Assembly: GCA_937981995.1 (NCBI GenBank)
Contig: CALJNC010000018.1
Span: forward strand, 1-64,000
DNA from: an uncultured Chitinophagaceae bacterium
Lineage (GTDB): Bacteria > Bacteroidota > Bacteroidia > Chitinophagales > Chitinophagaceae
Direction: 5' to 3'
Length of the DNA: 64,000 nt
Position 1 is the first letter of the stretch, and every line of letters starts with the position of its first letter. A model generated the notes under the pieces. That model ran no database searches. It saw only the letters and a program-made list of their open reading frames with translations, and was not told where the DNA came from. This document shows positions 8,062 to 16,063 of the stretch, in pieces. The translations under genes and the position numbers were made by a program.

Positions 8062-8124
8062 CGTTTGATAGATCTATACTTCCGTAAATTGTATAAAGAT
8101 CGCTCGATGTATTTGAGTAGGTAA
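8062..8124 (+). pseudogene. Relic of a carB 3' end
   Basis: In frame this reads RLIDLYFRKLYKDRSMYLSR then stop, against the end of the intact carB, DLTDPYFRKLYKERSMYLS. The DNA differences are mostly at third codon positions, so both copies evolved as coding sequence before this one lost its gene. It starts exactly where the second RAYT palindrome ends. The ORF-track entry 7933..8124 covers it but is not a gene. It is best read as the tail of a previous or native carB displaced by recombination or by element insertion. Confidence 0.7.
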
Positions 8125-8128
8125 TTTA

Positions 8129-8152
8129 TTGGTCGGCGAGGACACCGACCAA
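8129..8152. repeat. Palindromic repeat next to the carB relic
   Basis: Arms TTGGTCGG / CCGACCAA, 8 bp perfect, with loop CGAGGACA, 4 bp past the relic stop codon. No T-tract follows, so it is not an obvious terminator. An 18-bp perfect palindrome TATGGCTAGCTAGCCATA follows at 8166-8183. Confidence 0.6.
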
Positions 8153-8221
8153 AGCACGAATGAAATATGGCTAGCTAGCCATACACGGAATAGAAGTTTG
8201 AATATTCCCTGATAAGAAACT

Positions 8222-8250
8222 AGGCGTAGAATGTATCTACGCCTTCTTAT
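8222..8250 (+). terminator. Possible intrinsic terminator after the carB relic
   Basis: 9-bp perfect stem AGGCGTAGA / TCTACGCCT with loop ATGTA, followed by TCTTATTT. The T-tract is interrupted, so strength is uncertain. It could be the terminator of the ancestral carB copy whose relic lies upstream. Confidence 0.45.
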
Positions 8251-8319
8251 TTAAAAAGATATTGAGGTATAGTTGCAAACTACACCTAGAAGAATTATAG
8301 TTCTTGTTCTGGGATAGCA

Positions 8320-8739
8320 TTATTGTGTTGAGAAATCTATAACTTCGATGGTGATTGTTCGTTCCGTTTGAGTATCCTGATCTATAGCAGTCCCTTCACT
8401 TATTCCATTGATTCGGTTGCCTATGTTAGTAAATTCATCTTTGTAAGGATTGTTCGGGTTGTAAGTAGCTTCCCATGACACTCCATTAACTAATATGATG
8501 AAATCTTCTACATCTCCATTAGTACCATCATCATCGAAATACAATTCAATAATACAATCTGATCCGTTGGCAGCATTTAATATAAAACCATCTGAATATG
8601 ATTCCGCACTAGTTTTATCAAACTTGTATTTCTTAGTTCCAAGTTCAACTTTGATTTGACCTTTTTCGCTTGCCATTTTCGTACAGCTACTAACAGATAG
8701 CGTTGTTAGTACTATGATGAGTATGAAAAATTTCTTCAT
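8320..8739 (-). CDS. Predicted lipoprotein of unknown function
   Basis: 139 residues. It begins with a lipoprotein signal peptide (MKKFFILIIVLTTLSVSSC, lipobox SVSSC). The mature part is about 120 residues, acidic, with alternating strand-like segments (IKVELGTKKYKFDK...CIIELYFDDDGTNGDVEDFIILVNGVSWEATYN), suggesting a small beta-sandwich. I recognise no family. It stands alone, running against the relic carB region, in an interval rich in palindromes that has the look of an accessory insertion site. Confidence 0.75.
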   Translation of the reverse strand: MKKFFILIIVLTTLSVSSCTKMASEKGQIKVELGTKKYKFDKTSAESYSDGFILNAANGSDCIIELYFDDDGTNGDVEDFIILVNGVSWEATYNPNNPYKDEFTNIGNRINGISEGTAIDQDTQTERTITIEVIDFSTQ

Positions 8740-9239
8740 TCTTGATTATTTTAGAAAGAAACTCAAATGGTTCTTAGGTAACCTGAAGAACTTCAAGTTG
8801 CTACATTTGTTCAAAAATAAATAATTCTTTCGCCTTTATTGGTGTTTTCACCAACAAACAAAGTGATAAAAACTGTTGGTCACTCGCCTTTCGTCCCCAC
8901 CGAGTGTTCTAAGGTTTGACCCGTCCTAAAATAAGATTGATTTTAAATTCTTCCCCTCCGTGTCTCCCTTTGCGAAGCATTGAAGACACGGAGGCAACAC
9001 AACACACAAGCCGTAGAGTCAAGTTTCGCTAAGCCTGTCTGCCGATAGGCATGCTCAACTGAGACATCTGCGGAGATTAACATGATTTGCCTTTGTCGGT
9101 GTTCTAGCAGTTTGCCAACTTCAGTGTTGTAGGGGCAACAAAAAATCCCTTAGCTTATGCTTGTTAGAAGAAATTTCAATTTAACATTTCTTTTGACCAT
9201 CCAACTAACAATGCTCCTTCGCAACTCGTTATAGTTGGT
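8740..9239. other. 500-bp non-coding interval with several hairpins
   Basis: No credible ORF. Perfect inverted repeats occur at 8839-8854 (TTGGTG/CACCAA), 8881-8906 (CACTCG/CGAGTG), 8955-8994 (CCTCCGTGTCT/AGACACGGAGG) and 9201-9238 (CCAACTA/TAGTTGG). None is followed by a convincing T-tract. Base composition is visibly richer in G+C than the flanks. It is probably a mosaic of decayed intergenic repeats. Confidence 0.55.
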
Positions 9240-9725
9240 ATGAAAATATTAAAATTAGGAATTGTACTACTTATAACGCTTGCGTTTACCTCATGCCGTG
9301 ACACCTGTAAAAAACTTGGAGATACTTTTGACGCAGTAAGCTTTCAAAATGTAACACTTAATACAGACGGAGACATGGAAGTTGTCTTGCTTGTACAAAG
9401 CTTAGATGCTCTACCAGCGAATTATTATGAGGAGTTCACGATACAAGAAAACGACGATAATGAGTTGACGGCAAAGTCTGTCTTCGGTAACAAAGATTCT
9501 ATCGGACTTATCTTATCTACAGATAATATAAATCAAGGGGAGACCAAGTCTATTGACTTACAATTGGAATATGGAGACCGTCAGAACTATACCTCTTGTA
9601 AGCACCCAGGGCAAAGCGATTCTTGGATTCTGAAGTTAGAGGCAGATATAGAACAAACAACTTCTAATACCTTTGAGCTTAAAAATTTAAGTTGGGATGA
9701 AATTCATATAGCTGGAGCTCTTTAA
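9240..9725 (+). CDS. Predicted lipoprotein of unknown function
   Basis: 161 residues with a lipoprotein signal peptide (MKILKLGIVLLITLAFTSC). The mature protein has two further Cys close to the lipidated one (CRDTCKK) and one near residue 120 (YTSCKHPG), so a disulfide is possible. The pattern is beta-rich (MEVVLLVQSLDALPANYYEEFTIQ), and no family is recognised. A hairpin (CCAACTA/TAGTTGG) ends just before its ATG. A strong terminator follows the stop, so it is a single-gene transcript. Confidence 0.75.
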   Translation: MKILKLGIVLLITLAFTSCRDTCKKLGDTFDAVSFQNVTLNTDGDMEVVLLVQSLDALPANYYEEFTIQENDDNELTAKSVFGNKDSIGLILSTDNINQGETKSIDLQLEYGDRQNYTSCKHPGQSDSWILKLEADIEQTTSNTFELKNLSWDEIHIAGAL

Positions 9726-9750
9726 AGCATACTTTATAATAGACAATAAC

Positions 9751-9782
9751 GTCGAGTCTCTGGCATAAGACTCGACATTTTT
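9751..9782 (+). terminator. Intrinsic terminator
   Basis: 9-bp perfect stem GTCGAGTCT / AGACTCGAC with an 8-nt loop, then ATTTTTTATTT. It ends the lipoprotein transcript. Confidence 0.85.
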
Positions 9783-9855
9783 TATTTGCGAGACCTACAA
9801 TTTAGACTTCTACTGAGAAAAAGGAAATTCTTCATAAAGTCGACGAAGACACAAC

Positions 9856-9863
9856 TATCTTTA
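9856..9863 (+). promoter_or_regulatory. -7-like box (TATCTTTA) abutting the FG-GAP gene start
   Basis: TAnnTTTA, one base from consensus, 5 nt before the ATG at 9869. It is one of several boxes in this window placed so close to the start that a leaderless transcript is expected. Confidence 0.4.
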
Positions 9864-9868
9864 CAGCA

Positions 9869-11647
9869 ATGAAAAGAAACTTTATTGTACTCCTTATGGT
9901 TTTTACTTTTTCCAGTGCACTTCAGGCACAAATTACTGAGCAATGGGGACCTGATGGTTTTGTAAAAATTGAAAATGGTCAGGGAGGACTTTCGGAGCCA
10001 TTAGATCCCGGCGACCGTTTTAGCAGAGATCATGATCAAGCAGGAGATATTAATGGAGATGGGGTAATAGACTTAGTAATCGGTGCGCGTTCGGATGACG
10101 ACGGAGCAACTGATGCAGGTGCTGTGTATATACTTTTTATGAATAGTATTGGCACAGTACAAAGCAGTCAAAAAATTTCTGCCTTAGCAGGAAACTTTAC
10201 CGACACATTGGCTGCAGGTGATTTTTTTGGTTATGGTGTAGCCGGTATAGGAGATTATGATGGAGATAATATTCCGGATATTGCAGCCACCGCAAGTGGT
10301 AGAATCTATATTATTCATTTAGATGCGACGGGGAAGGTAAAAAGCCTCGTAAGAAATAATGGCATTAATTCACAAGGCTTATCTGCCATTGGTGATTTAA
10401 ATAATGATGGTAGAATAGATTTAGTAGCATGTCAGCCAACTTCAAATGCCGGTGGTACAAGAAGAGGAGCAATTCAAATATTGTTCTTTAACAATAATTC
10501 GCAACTTATGAATGCGAACACCGTTACCATAAGTTCTACCCAAGGAGGTTTTGGTACGGGGCTGCAAAATGATGATAATTTTGGAGGCCGAGAAGTAGCC
10601 ATGCTCGGCGATATAGATAATGATGGCACCAAAGAATTAGCTGTTGGTGCTTTTAAATCTGATGGAGGCAAAGGCGCTATTTGGATTTTGTCCTTAAGCA
10701 ATACAAATTATAATGTAGTTTCTAAACTGAAAATAACGGAAGGTATAAATGGTTTTCATGATACGCTTACCCTAGGTGGAAATACCAACGGAACGAACGG
10801 CGCGCACTTCGGTCATGCCCTTTGTAAAGTAGGAGACTTAAATGGTGATGGCATTCCTGATTTAATGACAGGAGCCAATCAACAAAGCGAAGGTTGGGGT
10901 TATATATTATATCTCAATGCTGATAAAACCGTTAAGACCTATACCAGAATAAATAATACAGATGGTGGTTTTGGTTTGGTGTTAGATCCTTTGGAGCGTT
11001 TTTCTCGTTCTATTTCTTTTGTTGGAGACTTACGAGGCGACGGAACTATTGCGGTAAACTATGGTGGCGGAGCAGGCGGCACAGGTACTTTGTATCTATT
11101 GTTCCTAAAGCCCTGTGACTTTGATCAGCAAGCCGGTTTTAATCATTGGAGTGGTGGCAATACCTTATTCTCTAATTGGAGTCATGCCAATCAGATGCTT
11201 ACTAGTGATTCATTGACTTTTGAGCAATGCACCTTTAAAGCTTTTGAAACGGATGCGGCCTACATGACTTATAATTTTAATGATGGTAGATGCATATGTA
11301 AAGATTCAAATGCAACTTTAACGGTGAGTAGTGAAATGAGTACAGCTTATATTAATAGATGTTATAGTGCCTATGAGCCAACGAGTGCAACTAATATAAG
11401 CCTTGCCAATAAAATTTCGGTTTACCCTAATCCAGCTACTAATGAAGTTATCATAACAAGCTCCGAAACAAACTTCACGATCAACGATAAAGTTGAATTA
11501 TATTCTATGGTAGGTAAAAAGCTCATGACATCTAGAATACTTTCTAGCAAAACAAGCGTAGATATTTCAAACTTAGCGAGTGGAGCTTATCTATTAGTAA
11601 CTCATATTCAAGGAGGAAGTCAATCTGTAAAAGTTGTAAAAGACTAA
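9869..11647 (+). CDS. FG-GAP repeat beta-propeller protein, T9SS type A
   Basis: 592 residues with a signal peptide (MKRNFIVLLMVFTFSSALQAQ). About six FG-GAP-type repeats with calcium-binding DxDxDG-like loops follow (DINGDGVIDLVIG, DYDGDNIPDIA, DLNNDGRIDLV, DIDNDGTKELAVG, DLNGDGIPDLMTG), forming an integrin-like beta-propeller to about residue 420. A Cys-containing region (CDFDQQAGF...CTFKAFETDAAYMTYNFNDGRCIC) comes next, then a type A sorting domain (ISVYPNPATNEVIITS). It is probably an exported or surface-attached protein, perhaps adhesive; no enzymatic motif is seen. The downstream gene converges and no terminator is evident. Confidence 0.88.
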   Translation: MKRNFIVLLMVFTFSSALQAQITEQWGPDGFVKIENGQGGLSEPLDPGDRFSRDHDQAGDINGDGVIDLVIGARSDDDGATDAGAVYILFMNSIGTVQSSQKISALAGNFTDTLAAGDFFGYGVAGIGDYDGDNIPDIAATASGRIYIIHLDATGKVKSLVRNNGINSQGLSAIGDLNNDGRIDLVACQPTSNAGGTRRGAIQILFFNNNSQLMNANTVTISSTQGGFGTGLQNDDNFGGREVAMLGDIDNDGTKELAVGAFKSDGGKGAIWILSLSNTNYNVVSKLKITEGINGFHDTLTLGGNTNGTNGAHFGHALCKVGDLNGDGIPDLMTGANQQSEGWGYILYLNADKTVKTYTRINNTDGGFGLVLDPLERFSRSISFVGDLRGDGTIAVNYGGGAGGTGTLYLLFLKPCDFDQQAGFNHWSGGNTLFSNWSHANQMLTSDSLTFEQCTFKAFETDAAYMTYNFNDGRCICKDSNATLTVSSEMSTAYINRCYSAYEPTSATNISLANKISVYPNPATNEVIITSSETNFTINDKVELYSMVGKKLMTSRILSSKTSVDISNLASGAYLLVTHIQGGSQSVKVVKD

Positions 11648-11686
11648 TAAATACAAAAGGTCAAGTTTTATTAATCGAATTTAATT

Positions 11687-12217
11687 CTACCATTCCCACT
11701 CTAAATCTTTTCTTGGGCAAAATCCTATTTCGTTCATTTTATCCAAAAATTGTTCGTGGTTTGATACTTGCCTTTTAGGAATTATTATTTTATTGGAAGT
11801 CTTTAATCTAATATAAAAATATTCTCGAGTCTCAATGAGTTCTTCAATATTCGTAGTATACAATTTGGCTTCACCAGTGTCATCATAATTAAAAATATAA
11901 TCATCATGTATTTCGATATGCGTATCCTTGCCAAAAACCGAACTCAATTTTTCCGTTACATACTTTTGATAATGTTCTGTATTACTTTTTTTAATCCCCG
12001 TCTTTAAATACCAAATAAGATAGGTACCTAACATAATAAAAGATACTGCCCCCGCTACAACGTCTTTAGAGCCGATTAAAAGTGTAAAAACGATAATTGA
12101 AAACAAGGCATACCCAACAATTCTAATGCGCTGTTTTTTGCGTAGGGGCGAATAAGACCAATCATATAAATAAGATTGGACATAATCACGTTCTTCAAAT
12201 GAAAGGGTCAGTTTCAT
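11687..12217 (-). CDS. YcxB-like membrane protein
   Basis: 176 residues. Two adjacent transmembrane segments at about residues 32-70 (IVGYALFSIIVFTLLIGS, AGAVSFIMLGTYLIWYL) are followed by a soluble tail in which IEIHDDYIFNYDDTGEAKLYTTNIEELIETREYFYIRL and IIIPKRQVSN fit the YcxB-like C-terminal domain. The family has no assigned function. It converges on the FG-GAP gene and is divergent from the DinB-like gene. Confidence 0.75.
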   Translation of the reverse strand: MKLTLSFEERDYVQSYLYDWSYSPLRKKQRIRIVGYALFSIIVFTLLIGSKDVVAGAVSFIMLGTYLIWYLKTGIKKSNTEHYQKYVTEKLSSVFGKDTHIEIHDDYIFNYDDTGEAKLYTTNIEELIETREYFYIRLKTSNKIIIPKRQVSNHEQFLDKMNEIGFCPRKDLEWEW

Positions 12218-12327
12218 AAATCGAATTTACTATATCTCATGTAATACCATGATTTCAATTGAGGATAAATTAATTACACATTGCATTTGTATATTTAATT
12301 TTCGTCTACAATTAAAGATTACATATT

Positions 12328-12786
12328 ATGAACAAGGTAGCAGTATTAGTAAAAATAAGAGAGACCATTTTAAGTACCATCAGCGACTTGAGTATTGAGA
12401 AGCTAAACGAAATACCCCAAGGTTTTAATAATAATATAGTTTGGAATTTTGGCAATGTGCTGGTTAGTCAGCAGGGTGTATTATATCGTCGTACGGGCCT
12501 TGATGTAACTATAGAAGAAAAATATTTTCAACTTTATAAAGCAGGCACCAAGCCCGAACAAAAAATATCGGCCGATGAATTTAAAACCTTGCAAGACCTT
12601 TTTAAGGAGCAAACAAAATTTATGGTTGAAGACTTTAAAGCAGAAAAATTTAAAGACTACAACGCTTGGCAACATAAAACTACGGGTATTGAAATTGATA
12701 CTGTAGATACAGCCATACAGTTTTTAACTTTCCATGAATCTTTACACCTTGGATATATTATGGCCTTAAAAAAGGCAGTATCATAA
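12328..12786 (+). CDS. DinB-like four-helix protein
   Basis: 152 residues, the usual size for the DinB/DUF664 superfamily of metal-binding four-helix bundles. An early helix carries NNIVWNFGNVLVSQQGVLYRRTG, where the first metal His expected by the family is replaced (NFGN in place of the common HxxH). The C-terminal motif FHESLHLGYIMALKK provides the conserved H-x3-H-x-G. Family members include thiol-dependent transferases and stress proteins, and the substrate here is unknown. It is a single-gene unit between opposing neighbours. Confidence 0.8.
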   Translation: MNKVAVLVKIRETILSTISDLSIEKLNEIPQGFNNNIVWNFGNVLVSQQGVLYRRTGLDVTIEEKYFQLYKAGTKPEQKISADEFKTLQDLFKEQTKFMVEDFKAEKFKDYNAWQHKTTGIEIDTVDTAIQFLTFHESLHLGYIMALKKAVS

Positions 12787-12868
12787 TTTAAAAGAATTCT
12801 TTCTCTGATTTTATTTTATTTTATACTTAGCAGAAAGTAAATCAGTTTCGCTATACGACGAAAGATTT

Positions 12869-13456
12869 TTAAGCAGTCTGCTTATTGAGCAAGGTCATAA
12901 ACTCCGCTTGTATACTTGCTGCTCTATCCTTAGCGTACAACTTATGCACCTCTTCGGCATAAGGCAATCCAGCTTTTTTTAGTTCTACTACTTTGTCTTG
13001 CATTTTTTTTGGACGAGGCCCCCAAGAAAAAAGCACTTCGTTGTTCTCATCTATTGCAATAAGTTTAGGAATCGATCGTCCTCCATTGGTTAGGTATTCA
13101 TCAATGATGTCCAAGTTTTCATCCCGCAGGATTACTTCTAATTGGATATTCTCATTTAGTTCTGCCATTTTGTTTAATACCGGCAAATTTTGAGCAGCAT
13201 CTCCGCACCAACCTTCATTGAGTACAAGCCATTTTTGTTTAGAAGTATTTTGCAATAAATCCTTTAAGTCATCGGTAAGCTTAGTGGTTCTGTCCCAACG
13301 ATTCATGCGCACTATATTCATTTTAGTATAGTCAATCATAGCTTCAGATTGATCTTCACCTGTTGTCTTACCATCAGCCATTAGCTTATCAAGCATTTCA
13401 CGGTAAGCAGTATAACTATATGTACTACGATCTTCTAATTTGTATTTGAATTGCAT
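12869..13456 (-). CDS. Thioredoxin-like fold protein (WCGDA motif)
   Basis: 195 residues from the preferred start MQFKYKLEDRSTYS. The longer ORF start at 13495 is rejected because a consensus -7 box (TAAATTTG, 13497-13504) lies against it, so transcription would begin downstream of that codon. The core matches the Thioredoxin_9-type group: KWLVLNEGWCGDAAQNLPVLNKMAE, then the cis-Pro strand RSIPKLIAID. The active-site position has a single Cys (WCGDA instead of CxxC), so it cannot make the usual intramolecular disulfide. It is probably cytosolic. The neighbours give no pathway. Confidence 0.87.
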   Translation of the reverse strand: MQFKYKLEDRSTYSYTAYREMLDKLMADGKTTGEDQSEAMIDYTKMNIVRMNRWDRTTKLTDDLKDLLQNTSKQKWLVLNEGWCGDAAQNLPVLNKMAELNENIQLEVILRDENLDIIDEYLTNGGRSIPKLIAIDENNEVLFSWGPRPKKMQDKVVELKKAGLPYAEEVHKLYAKDRAASIQAEFMTLLNKQTA

Positions 13457-13496
13457 ATTTATTAAACGTAAAAGTATTCTTATACTTACATGCATA

Positions 13497-13504
13497 CAAA
13501 TTTA
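13497..13504 (-). promoter_or_regulatory. -7 box of the thioredoxin-like gene (TAAATTTG)
   Basis: Exact TAnnTTTG match on the minus strand, 40 nt upstream of the preferred ATG at 13456. It decides the start against the longer ORF-track version. Confidence 0.5.
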
Positions 13505-13592
13505 TAAGGTAGCGCATTTAAAAGTTCGATTCTGAATATAGGAGCTTTATAGTATTTAATGAATATCTTTCTTTCTCAAAACAACCCATTTT

Positions 13593-14189
13593 ATGCAACA
13601 CATCCAATTCCCAGTTCAATTTACATTTAAAGTTTCTTCAATGGCTAATGACTTTACGGCTACTGACTTCTCAGGTAAAACAATTGCCTATGTACGTCAA
13701 AAGATGTTTAAGTTAAAAGAGGATATTGAGCTATTCAATGACGAATCTAAAACGAAAGTAAATTATAGGATAAAGGCCGATCGTTGGTTAGACTTCTCAG
13801 CAGCCTATGCGTTTTTTGATGCCAACAATACGGAACTTGGAAAAATTGCAAGAAAAGGCTGGCGTAGTATTTGGAAAGCATCATATGAAATCATTGATCA
13901 ACATGGCAATCAGCAATACACTATTACAGAAAAAAATGCTTGGGTTAAAGTTTGGGATTCTATTTTAGGGGAAATTCCGATACTTGGAATGTTTACAGGC
14001 TATTTGTTTAACCCCACTTATATTTTAGCTGATTTAAAGGATCAGCCTATTGTTCAATTAAAAAAGCAACCGTCATTTTTTGGAAAAGAATTTGAGGTGA
14101 GCTTACTCGGTCAAATAGATGAAGACGATGATGATCGAATAGTTTTGGGCTTAATGATGATGATACTCCTTGAGCGCAGACGCGGATAA
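13593..14189 (+). CDS. LURP-one-related / scramblase-like (Tubby C-terminal fold) protein
   Basis: 198 residues. FKVSSMANDFTATDFSGKTIAYVRQKMFKLKEDIELFNDES and the later YEIIDQHGNQQYTITEKN are the strand pattern of the LURP-one-related/phospholipid-scramblase beta-barrel. That fold has a central hydrophobic helix, matching GEIPILGMFTGYLFNPTY here. There is no signal peptide. The tail is acidic then Met/Arg-rich (DEDDDDRIVLGLMMMILLERRRG), which is unusual. Function in bacteria is unknown. It is followed in the same direction by the META lipoprotein. Confidence 0.75.
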   Translation: MQHIQFPVQFTFKVSSMANDFTATDFSGKTIAYVRQKMFKLKEDIELFNDESKTKVNYRIKADRWLDFSAAYAFFDANNTELGKIARKGWRSIWKASYEIIDQHGNQQYTITEKNAWVKVWDSILGEIPILGMFTGYLFNPTYILADLKDQPIVQLKKQPSFFGKEFEVSLLGQIDEDDDDRIVLGLMMMILLERRRG

Positions 14190-14226
14190 TTGCAAGAAGT
14201 ATCACAAGAATGCAATAAAATCATCT

Positions 14227-14234
14227 TACTTTTA
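14227..14234 (+). promoter_or_regulatory. -7-like box (TACTTTTA) 4 nt before a start codon
   Basis: TAnnTTTA, one base from consensus, with only 4 nt to the ATG at 14239. It suggests a separate, leaderless promoter for the META lipoprotein. Confidence 0.4.
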
Positions 14235-14238
14235 AAAT

Positions 14239-14649
14239 ATGAAATGGCTAGCAATTTTACTTCTTTTTGTTTCTTGTAATACAATAAAATCATCACGCAT
14301 GACTCCTCCAGTATCCATTCATGATATTTATGTTTTAGAATCTTGTAAAGGTGAGAGTGTAAAAGATAAGTTGGATCGACAAGCAACCCTTGAAATTAAT
14401 CTTACTAAAATGGCAATAATGGGAATTGATGGCTGTAATCAATTCGGCGGAAAGATAAGTCATCATAATGCTTCCAAGGGCGAACTTCATTTTAGCGAAA
14501 TAATGGCTACTGAAATGTACTGCGATGAAATGAGTAATCAAGTTGGTAATGTATTACACAACGTAAAAAAATACACAAGAAAAGACATGATTCTGCAATT
14601 ACTTAATGAGCAGAATGAGGTGCTTCTTACTTATAAAAAAGTAGATTAA
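14239..14649 (+). CDS. META domain (HslJ-like) lipoprotein
   Basis: 136 residues. A short signal peptide ends in a lipobox-like FVSC. The body is one META domain with the diagnostic GIDGCNQFGGKI motif and the second-half FSEIMATEMYCDE. HslJ-type META proteins are envelope proteins linked to heat or antibiotic tolerance in E. coli; the biochemical role is unknown. A second META lipoprotein lies at 45306-45794. It may be co-transcribed with the LURP-one-like gene 49 bp upstream or have its own promoter. Confidence 0.88.
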   Translation: MKWLAILLLFVSCNTIKSSRMTPPVSIHDIYVLESCKGESVKDKLDRQATLEINLTKMAIMGIDGCNQFGGKISHHNASKGELHFSEIMATEMYCDEMSNQVGNVLHNVKKYTRKDMILQLLNEQNEVLLTYKKVD

Positions 14650-14773
14650 TTAATCTTACCATTCTGCTTTCCTAAAGTCAATTTAGCTGGAGCAAATAGA
14701 TAAAGTATTTTATCCTGAATATCCTAATTGCTTTTTTCAGCTGGACATAGCACCCTAATAAATGGCAAATAAT

Positions 14774-16063
14774 TTACCTAAGTAGTTCCTTTGGGTTAAT
14801 AAGGCGTCCACGTATAATAGTTGTACGTATTGTGCTAATGTTATCTATGTTTTCCAATGGATTTTTATCAAGTAGAATTAAATCTGCAAATTTTCCTTCT
14901 TCTACAGTTCCCCAATTCGCTTCTTCTTTAAAAAACGCAGCGGCATTGCGCGTAGCAGATTTTAGAATCGTATAATTATCTATACCTACATTGCTCCAGT
15001 CTTTCATTTCTTCCCAGATATTATAACCTACAGCTTGGTAAGGACCATCAGCATCGCTACCTACGAGTAAGGGACATTCATACTCATAAAGAAGTTTTAG
15101 CACCTTTACTTTTTTTTCATATACAGGCAACCGATTTTGACGAACTTCTAATGCATGTTGCTCCCCGCCCGCTTCATCTATTTGTCTTGTATACGCCTCG
15201 GGCCAATCCCCCGTAATCTTTTTTGATAAGGATTTATTGGTCAACCTATTTTTTACCTCATTAGGGTATTGCACATGATATTTCATGATAGCCCAATCCA
15301 ATGTGGGGCAATTGTAAACTCCTTTTTCTTTAGTCAGCTCAATGGCATTTATCAATCGACTTTCATTTTTTATAGAAGTATAACCACCTAAATGTTCAAT
15401 GCTGCGTAGTTCGCTTTGTAAGACTTTCTCTATTTCTACAAAATTCCATCTTTTATCTTTTACATAGCGCGGGTAATGACCGCATACAATCATGCCCTGT
15501 TTCTTAGCAGAAGCCATTAATTTATCATATAAATCTTCACTTGCTATACTGTACAATTTTATAAAATCTAGACCCTGTTTTTTAACTGAAGTCAAAATAC
15601 TGTCCATTTGCATTGCACTTGCCTTCTTCAAACTTCTTTTAATTAAATGACTGTAATGCATTATGGGGGCAATACGACTCTTATCATTGGCTAAGTCATT
15701 TTTGAGCGCTACCTGAGAATATTTATTATTCATTACCCTAATATGGGTTACCCCTGCCGCTACGCTACTTTCTAATAAGTGATTTATTTCTTCATTCTCA
15801 TTGCCTGGCAAATGCACATGCATATCTGCTAAACCTGGCATTAAATACTGACCTTCAGCATCTATAATTTTAGCAGCAGATCTTTTAATGCTTCTTAAGG
15901 ACCCAATTTTTTCAATCTTCCCGCTTTTGATAAGCACACTTTTTCTTTTGACTTTCTGATCCGTAGTCATTGAAATGATGTTTACGTTTTTAATGATAAC
16001 ATCCTGTGCCTGAATAAGCCAAAAGGAGCGAAGTAGTAAAACGGTTAGTAAAAGATGTTTCAT
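14774..16063 (-). CDS. Secreted metal-dependent amidohydrolase
   Basis: 429 residues. A signal peptide (MKHLLLTVLLLRSFWLIQAQ) precedes an amidohydrolase-superfamily fold: the N-terminal beta-sandwich (DVIIKNVNIISM...IIDAEGQYLMPGL), metal site 1 ADMHVH, further His ligands in CGHYPR and SIEHLGG, and the catalytic Asp in VGSDADGP. The C-terminal WGTVEEGKFADLILLDKNPLENI is the standard closing strand of the imidazolonepropionase/dipeptidase-like subgroup. It probably hydrolyses a cyclic amide or a peptide in the periplasm; the substrate is not deducible. No operon partner is present. Confidence 0.92.
   Translation of the reverse strand: MKHLLLTVLLLRSFWLIQAQDVIIKNVNIISMTTDQKVKRKSVLIKSGKIEKIGSLRSIKRSAAKIIDAEGQYLMPGLADMHVHLPGNENEEINHLLESSVAAGVTHIRVMNNKYSQVALKNDLANDKSRIAPIMHYSHLIKRSLKKASAMQMDSILTSVKKQGLDFIKLYSIASEDLYDKLMASAKKQGMIVCGHYPRYVKDKRWNFVEIEKVLQSELRSIEHLGGYTSIKNESRLINAIELTKEKGVYNCPTLDWAIMKYHVQYPNEVKNRLTNKSLSKKITGDWPEAYTRQIDEAGGEQHALEVRQNRLPVYEKKVKVLKLLYEYECPLLVGSDADGPYQAVGYNIWEEMKDWSNVGIDNYTILKSATRNAAAFFKEEANWGTVEEGKFADLILLDKNPLENIDNISTIRTTIIRGRLINPKELLR

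Noticed and set aside
7933-8124. ORF-track protein of 63 residues as a real gene
   Set aside because: Its first part is antisense to the RAYT start and crosses palindrome 2. Only the last 20 codons have meaning, as a carB relic.
9201-9238. attC-like (integron cassette) site: CCAACTAAC...GTTATAGTTGG
   Set aside because: The arms pair, but the R-box consensus RYYYAAC/GTTRRRY is not met, the site is very short, and no integrase or cassette series is present. It is treated as a plain hairpin.
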